DNA from: Oscillospiraceae bacterium
GTDB taxonomy: Bacteria; Bacillota; Clostridia; Oscillospirales; Oscillospiraceae
Length of the DNA: 64,000 nucleotides
Assembly: GCA_009781515.1 (NCBI GenBank)
Contig: WQXY01000001.1
Location: 1 to 64,000, forward strand
Direction: 5' to 3'
Below the pieces are notes generated by a model that was not told the origin of the DNA, searched no databases, and saw nothing but the letters and a program-made list of their open reading frames with translations. Below, piece after piece: positions 59,743 through 64,000 of this stretch. The position numbers and the translations under genes are program-made. How positions within the stretch are numbered: position 1 is the stretch's first letter; each line of letters opens with the position of its first letter.

Positions 59743-60717
59743 ATGAAAAAATTAGCAGTAACTATTGTACTCGCACTGATACTATGCGTATCATTTGCAC
59801 TGCCTGCATTTTCAAGCGGGGACGGCAGCAGCTTTGACACGGCAATTCCCTTAAATGTATTCGGAAATGCAAAAAGAGATCAATCGATGGATGATTTCGG
59901 ACCGGTAACAGGAACCTTTGCCGACAGGGAGCAGTTTATCTACTATACATTTACCACATCGGGGGAAGGTTACTATACTATAAGAAGAGACGCGCAATCG
60001 GCAGCGATAAAAGTATATGACAGTAATCGTAATGAAATACATGACGCAGCAGGCAGTAGTACCATAAACATTGAACTCAAAGCAAACAGTAAATATTACT
60101 TTACAATTACATCTGTTGCTACCGAAAACTCTTTTGAGCGCGAAAATTATCGTACATTCCGTCTTGCAGTCGGCGATATAAGCGGGGATGCAGAAAAATG
60201 GTCAGTCGGTGGTATATGGTCATTTATTATATTCTTCGGTATTCCGCTTGGATTTGCAGCAGTAGTCTTTTTCCCATATAGAAAATATATGATAAGAACC
60301 TATGAATTCAATCCGATAGGAAAATCATTCTTATTTTCAATGGGCTTGGTCATAGTTTGCTTCCTGCTTCATTTCTTTAAGCTCGGTGATATCTTTATGA
60401 AACCGTGGTTTATAGGAATAGTGATGCTTCCGGGCTTTTTGATTATGACACTGTCACTTCTCAAGAAAACACGCAACATGGTTGTTATTCTTATTAACAC
60501 GGGCTTAATGGCCATTTTCTATATAATAATGGCTGTTGCTGCAATTATGCTCTTTATGATTTTTGCAACCATAGTGGTTCTGGCATTTATAATAATGGTA
60601 GCAGGTAAGACTATGACAATGAAAAGCGGAGGCGGCGGTCCTACAAACTGCCCAAGCTGTCAAGGTCCTGCAGGACCATACAGCGGTGGCAAGTGCAGCA
60701 ACTGTGTCGACTTTTAG
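59743..60717 (+). CDS. Secreted/membrane protein with PPC-like domain, TM helices and C-terminal zinc ribbon
   Basis: Signal peptide; 'EQFIYYTFTTSGEGYYTIRRD..AAIKVYDSNRNEI'; several TMs; 'NCPSCQGPAGPYSGGKCSNC'. Confidence 0.7.
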   Translation: MKKLAVTIVLALILCVSFALPAFSSGDGSSFDTAIPLNVFGNAKRDQSMDDFGPVTGTFADREQFIYYTFTTSGEGYYTIRRDAQSAAIKVYDSNRNEIHDAAGSSTINIELKANSKYYFTITSVATENSFERENYRTFRLAVGDISGDAEKWSVGGIWSFIIFFGIPLGFAAVVFFPYRKYMIRTYEFNPIGKSFLFSMGLVIVCFLLHFFKLGDIFMKPWFIGIVMLPGFLIMTLSLLKKTRNMVVILINTGLMAIFYIIMAVAAIMLFMIFATIVVLAFIIMVAGKTMTMKSGGGGPTNCPSCQGPAGPYSGGKCSNCVDF

Positions 60718-60739
60718 CTTAAACTGAGGAAAAACATAT

Positions 60740-61294
60740 ATGGGAGATATAATATTTCTTCTAATCCTTGCCGCTACGATAGTTTGCCTTGTTGTCTTTG
60801 CGCGAATGTACATTTCTGACAACAAAAAGAGAAACCAAAACACACAAGACACATTGGCTGATAAAAACGCACTTGTAATGGTAGTCCTGCCTCACACGGC
60901 GGGACTACCCGTTGCAGAAAAAACCACCTGCACAATCTACTATTGCGAGGACAATATTGAAATAAACGCAAGCGGTGTGCAGTTTCGGCTTGATTTATCC
61001 AAAATCCATGATATCAGCATTAAAACAGACATCGAAATACAAAAGCAGCTCGTATCAAGTGCGGGAGGAGCGGTCGGCGGAGCTATGCTTTTTGGAGCAT
61101 TCGGCGCATTGATGTTTGGAAGAATTAAAAAAGGGCAAATCAAGACGGTCAGCCATTACCTGATTTTCACATACTCAACAGACAGTGGAGTTGATTATAT
61201 TGCCTTTGAACTTGCAGGCAAAAATAAATATGTAAATATGATAATAGATGAATTTAATAAACGGGAAAAAAGCGATAAAATAATAGAATTATAA
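60740..61294 (+). CDS. Membrane-anchored hypothetical protein
   Basis: N-terminal TM 'IIFLLILAATIVCLVVFARMYI'; 184 aa. Confidence 0.65.
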   Translation: MGDIIFLLILAATIVCLVVFARMYISDNKKRNQNTQDTLADKNALVMVVLPHTAGLPVAEKTTCTIYYCEDNIEINASGVQFRLDLSKIHDISIKTDIEIQKQLVSSAGGAVGGAMLFGAFGALMFGRIKKGQIKTVSHYLIFTYSTDSGVDYIAFELAGKNKYVNMIIDEFNKREKSDKIIEL

Positions 61295-61300
61295 CAGAGG

Positions 61301-61417
61301 ACAACCCCCGCCGCCTTGCAGGCGCCACCCCCTTCATGCGTGAAGGGGGCATAACGCATCCAAGCTTAGCCCCCTTCGTTCACGAAGGGGGTGCCGTCCG
61401 CAGACGGTGGGGGTTGT
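61301..61417. repeat. Compound palindromic element (about 117 bp)
   Basis: acaacccccgccg...cggtgggggttgt outer arms; inner 'cacccccttcatgcgtgaagggggc' and 'gcccccttcgttcacgaagggggtg'. Confidence 0.85.
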
Positions 61418-61506
61418 CGATTTGTAACCGAATTGTAAATAATTGTTGACAATTATGAAAAAATGTAGTAAAATTGCGGCACATTTAACGAAAAGGTGAG
61501 GGGCAA

Positions 61507-62130
61507 ATGGCTTTAGTCAATGACATCAAATGTGCCAGATGCGACCGGAAATACTCCGGTGTTCGCAGCCGTTGCCCATATTGCGGAGCGCGACGTATAG
61601 GCCGCGGCAAATACACCGAAGACGCCGACAACTCCAAGGGCAAAATGCTCATCAGTATTCTGATACTCTCGGTCTTTACAGTCGCCGCAGGTGTTATGCT
61701 CTTTACGACACCCGCAGATGCCCCGGGAGTGCCCACAGACGACCCGTCAATTAATAATCCGGAAGATGATATAAACACACTTCCCGGAATAGAACCCGAT
61801 TATACCCCCCCGCCGACAGAAGACCCGATAGAAACACCACCGCCTCTAACACTTGAAGCTCTTCAAATATGGATACCAAGAGACAGACGGGTTACTGATT
61901 TTTCACTGTCACCAAGATGGGGCTTAGAAATCCAACTCGCTGCCGTACTCGACCCTCCGGGTGTTGACATACCTGTAACATGGGAAAGCTCAAATGAAGA
62001 AGTGTTGGTACTGACCGAAGTAGTTGGCGGAATAAAAGTGACCGCTGTAGGAAATGGATCAGCCCATATAATTCTTAGAGCCGGTGATATGGAAGACAGA
62101 TGTGTAGTCCATGTAAGTGGCATCAGCTAA
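61507..62130 (+). CDS. Zinc-ribbon membrane protein with extracellular Big_2-like domain
   Basis: 'IKCARCDRKYSGVRSRCPYCGARR', TM, Pro-rich linker, 'IPVTWESSNEEVLVLTEVVGGIKVTAVGNGSAHIIL'. Confidence 0.8.
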   Translation: MALVNDIKCARCDRKYSGVRSRCPYCGARRIGRGKYTEDADNSKGKMLISILILSVFTVAAGVMLFTTPADAPGVPTDDPSINNPEDDINTLPGIEPDYTPPPTEDPIETPPPLTLEALQIWIPRDRRVTDFSLSPRWGLEIQLAAVLDPPGVDIPVTWESSNEEVLVLTEVVGGIKVTAVGNGSAHIILRAGDMEDRCVVHVSGIS

Positions 62131-62990
62131 GAGGATACAGAACTTACCACAGCCTTATATAGTTCATTTCGAGAGCAGCCTAAATCTAAGGCTGCTTTTT
62201 TTACACCATCCCTCACAGACATTCCCTCTGCGACAAGCTCTTTTGCGAGCGAAACGGCTGCTTCAAGCGACTTGCGCTCCGCCCCGTTATCTGCCTCAAC
62301 ACTTTCGCAAGCACCCTGCAAAACAATCACAAACTCACCGCGAGGTTTTTTTTCGGTGAAATGAGCTATCGCTTCGGAGAGTGTAAGCCGAAGTGTTTCT
62401 TCATACATTTTTGTTATTTCACGCGAAATGGAAACATACCTGTCGCCAAATACGGCAAAAATATCCGTCAGAGTGCGAAGCAGCTTATGCGGAGCCTCAT
62501 AAAAAACAATCGTCCGCCGCTCATGCTTTAATTCGCTAAGTGCCGAGAGGCGTTTCTTTTTATCGGCAGGCAAAAAGCCCTCAAAAATATAACGCCCCGC
62601 AGGAAAGCCCGACAAGGCAAGAGCGCACACCACCGCGCAAGGCCCCGGAATTATATTCACAACAACCCCTGCAGCCGCACAAAGCTGCACCAAATCCGCA
62701 CCCGGGTCACTGACTGCGGGCGTTCCTGCATCAGTCACGAGCGCGCAATCCTCACCGCCGAGAAGTCGGTCGAGTATTTTAGCACCCGCCTCTTGTTTAT
62801 TATGTTCAAAATAACTGATAAGCGGCTTTTTGATACCAAGATGTGTCAGAAGCTTTCGCGTAACACGGGTATCTTCAGCCGCTATGAAGTGGACGTCACG
62901 TAGAGTGCAAACAACCCTATCGGAAATATCCGAAAGATTTCCGATAGGAGTTGCTGTAAGATATAAATTACCGATTTGAGAGCCTCGCAT
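62127..62990 (-). CDS. rsmI: 16S rRNA (cytidine(1402)-2'-O)-methyltransferase
   Basis: 'GNLYLTATPIGNLSDISDRVVCTLRDVHFIAAEDTRVTRKLLTHLGI', 'LVTDAGTPAVSDPGADLV', 'IPGPCAVVCALALSGFP'; ATG 62990 (MRGSQIGNLYL) preferred over the 63110 start, which overlaps the ferredoxin. Confidence 0.93.
   Translation of the reverse strand: MRGSQIGNLYLTATPIGNLSDISDRVVCTLRDVHFIAAEDTRVTRKLLTHLGIKKPLISYFEHNKQEAGAKILDRLLGGEDCALVTDAGTPAVSDPGADLVQLCAAAGVVVNIIPGPCAVVCALALSGFPAGRYIFEGFLPADKKKRLSALSELKHERRTIVFYEAPHKLLRTLTDIFAVFGDRYVSISREITKMYEETLRLTLSEAIAHFTEKKPRGEFVIVLQGACESVEADNGAERKSLEAAVSLAKELVAEGMSVRDGVKKAALDLGCSRNELYKAVVSSVSS
62174..62202 (+). terminator. Rho-independent terminator for the 61507-62130 gene, located inside rsmI
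   Basis: AGCAGCC-taaatctaa-GGCTGCTTTTTTT. Confidence 0.7.
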
Positions 62991-63003
62991 AACGAGACAC
63001 GCT

Positions 63004-63171
63004 TTATGCAGAGATTGCGTCAACAGGGCATACGCCGAGGCATGCGCCGCAGTCGATGCAGGTTTCGGCATCAATGTCAAATTGAGAAGCACCTTCCGAG
63101 ATTGAGCCAACGGGGCAGTCGCCTACGCAAGCACCGCAAGAAATACATTCGCTGCTGATTGTATGAGCCAT
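63004..63171 (-). CDS. 2[4Fe-4S] ferredoxin (55 aa)
   Basis: MAHTISSECISCGACVGDCPVGSISEGASQFDIDAETCIDCGACLGVCPVDAISA; two CxxCxxCxxxCP motifs; below the ORF-track cutoff. Confidence 0.95.
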   Translation of the reverse strand: MAHTISSECISCGACVGDCPVGSISEGASQFDIDAETCIDCGACLGVCPVDAISA

Positions 63172-63246
63172 GATTTATACCTCCAAAGTTTGTTTTAATT
63201 CAAAAATAATTTTACCATGAAAAATAAAAATTGCAACAGGAAAATA

Positions 63247-64000
63247 TTAATGATGAAACAATCTCATGCCTGTAAATGCCATTACCATGTCGTATTTATC
63301 GCAGGTTTCAATGACATTATCATCTCTGATTGAACCGCCGGGCTGAGCAACATATTTTACGCCGGAACGCTTGGCACGCTCAATATTATCACCAAACGGG
63401 AAAAACGCATCACTGCCGAGAGCAACATCTTTTGCATGAGATAACCACTCCTTGCGGTCTTCTCGTGTTAGCTCACGCGGCTTTTCGGTAAAAATCGTCT
63501 GCCAAACACCCTCACGCAGCACATCATCACAGTCGTCGGAAATATACAGCTCAATTGTATTATCGCGTACAGGTCTTTGTATATCTTTTATAAAAGGCAG
63601 CCCTAACACATCGGGGTGCTGACGTAAAAACCAGTTATCAGCCTTGCTGCCTGCAAGTCTTGTACAATGAATACGGCTTTGCTGTCCCGCACCGATGCCG
63701 ATAGCTTGCCCGCCGTAGACATAACAAACGGAATTTGACTGTGTATATTTAAGCGTAATAAGAGCAATAAGCAAATCACGCTTATTTGCATCGGGAAGAT
63801 TTTTATTTTTTGTCACAATATTAGAAAGGAAATTATCGTCAATTTTCAGCTCGTTTCGCCCCTGCTCAAAAGTGACGCCGTAAACATCTTTAAGCTCGGC
63901 ACTTTTCGGCACATAGTTCGGGTCCATTTGCACGACGCTGTACCCGCCCTTACGTTTTTCACCGAGTATTTTGAGTGCGGCTTTGGTATAACCGGGAGCA
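63247..64000 (-). CDS. purH: Phosphoribosylaminoimidazolecarboxamide (AICAR) formyltransferase, N-terminus beyond window
   Basis: 'KYTQSNSVCYVYGGQAIGIGAGQQSRIHCTRLAGSKADNWFLRQHP', 'GSDAFFPFGDNIERAKRSGVKYVAQPGGSIRDDNVIETCDKYDMVMAFTGMRLFHH'; frame open to position 64000. Confidence 0.93.
   Translation of the reverse strand, partial: APGYTKAALKILGEKRKGGYSVVQMDPNYVPKSAELKDVYGVTFEQGRNELKIDDNFLSNIVTKNKNLPDANKRDLLIALITLKYTQSNSVCYVYGGQAIGIGAGQQSRIHCTRLAGSKADNWFLRQHPDVLGLPFIKDIQRPVRDNTIELYISDDCDDVLREGVWQTIFTEKPRELTREDRKEWLSHAKDVALGSDAFFPFGDNIERAKRSGVKYVAQPGGSIRDDNVIETCDKYDMVMAFTGMRLFHH

Noticed and set aside
62991-63110. N-terminal 40-aa extension of RsmI in the ORF track
   Set aside because: Overlaps the clear 55-aa ferredoxin in another frame; the RsmI family start is at MRGSQIGNLYLTATPIGN.

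Overview
AT-rich accessory region, probably from a Firmicutes/Clostridia-like genome (inferred from gene content). At about 53 kb it meets a more GC-rich stretch with core genes: rsmA/ksgA, rsmI, a short 2[4Fe-4S] ferredoxin and purH-type AICAR transformylase. No rRNA, tRNA or CRISPR array was recognised. The accessory part contains several conflict-, signalling- or modification-type loci: (i) a STAND-like P-loop NTPase beside a VirD4/TraG-like protein whose Walker A and B motifs look degenerate; (ii) a frameshifted type III ToxN toxin with a ToxI-like RNA upstream; (iii) an ATP-grasp / hexapeptide acyltransferase / PIG-L deacetylase cluster; (iv) a split PEP-synthase (rifampin-phosphotransferase-like) pair with a VUT-family transporter; (v) an operon of a degenerate class III nucleotidyl cyclase, a receiver-like protein and an MTAN-type nucleosidase; (vi) an ECF sigma/anti-sigma pair next to a very large thioester/SpaA-type surface protein; (vii) a DarT-like ADP-ribosyltransferase with a partner that is not an obvious macrodomain; (viii) a UPF0175/DUF3368 toxin-antitoxin pair; (ix) a radical SAM/SPASM enzyme with an unannotated 48-aa Cys-rich putative RiPP precursor immediately upstream; (x) a MoaA-like radical SAM fused to a CYTH domain, next to membrane proteins; (xi) a PP2C / Ser-Thr kinase / zinc-ribbon / FHA-ABC transporter operon. 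The strongest candidates for undescribed biology are the radical SAM-CYTH locus (35.7-40.2 kb), the Cys-rich RiPP locus (31.3-35.0 kb), the cyclase/receiver/nucleosidase operon (18.2-21.4 kb) and the pseudo-VirD4/STAND pair (3.9-7.8 kb). All family assignments come from reading motifs by eye; no database search was run.
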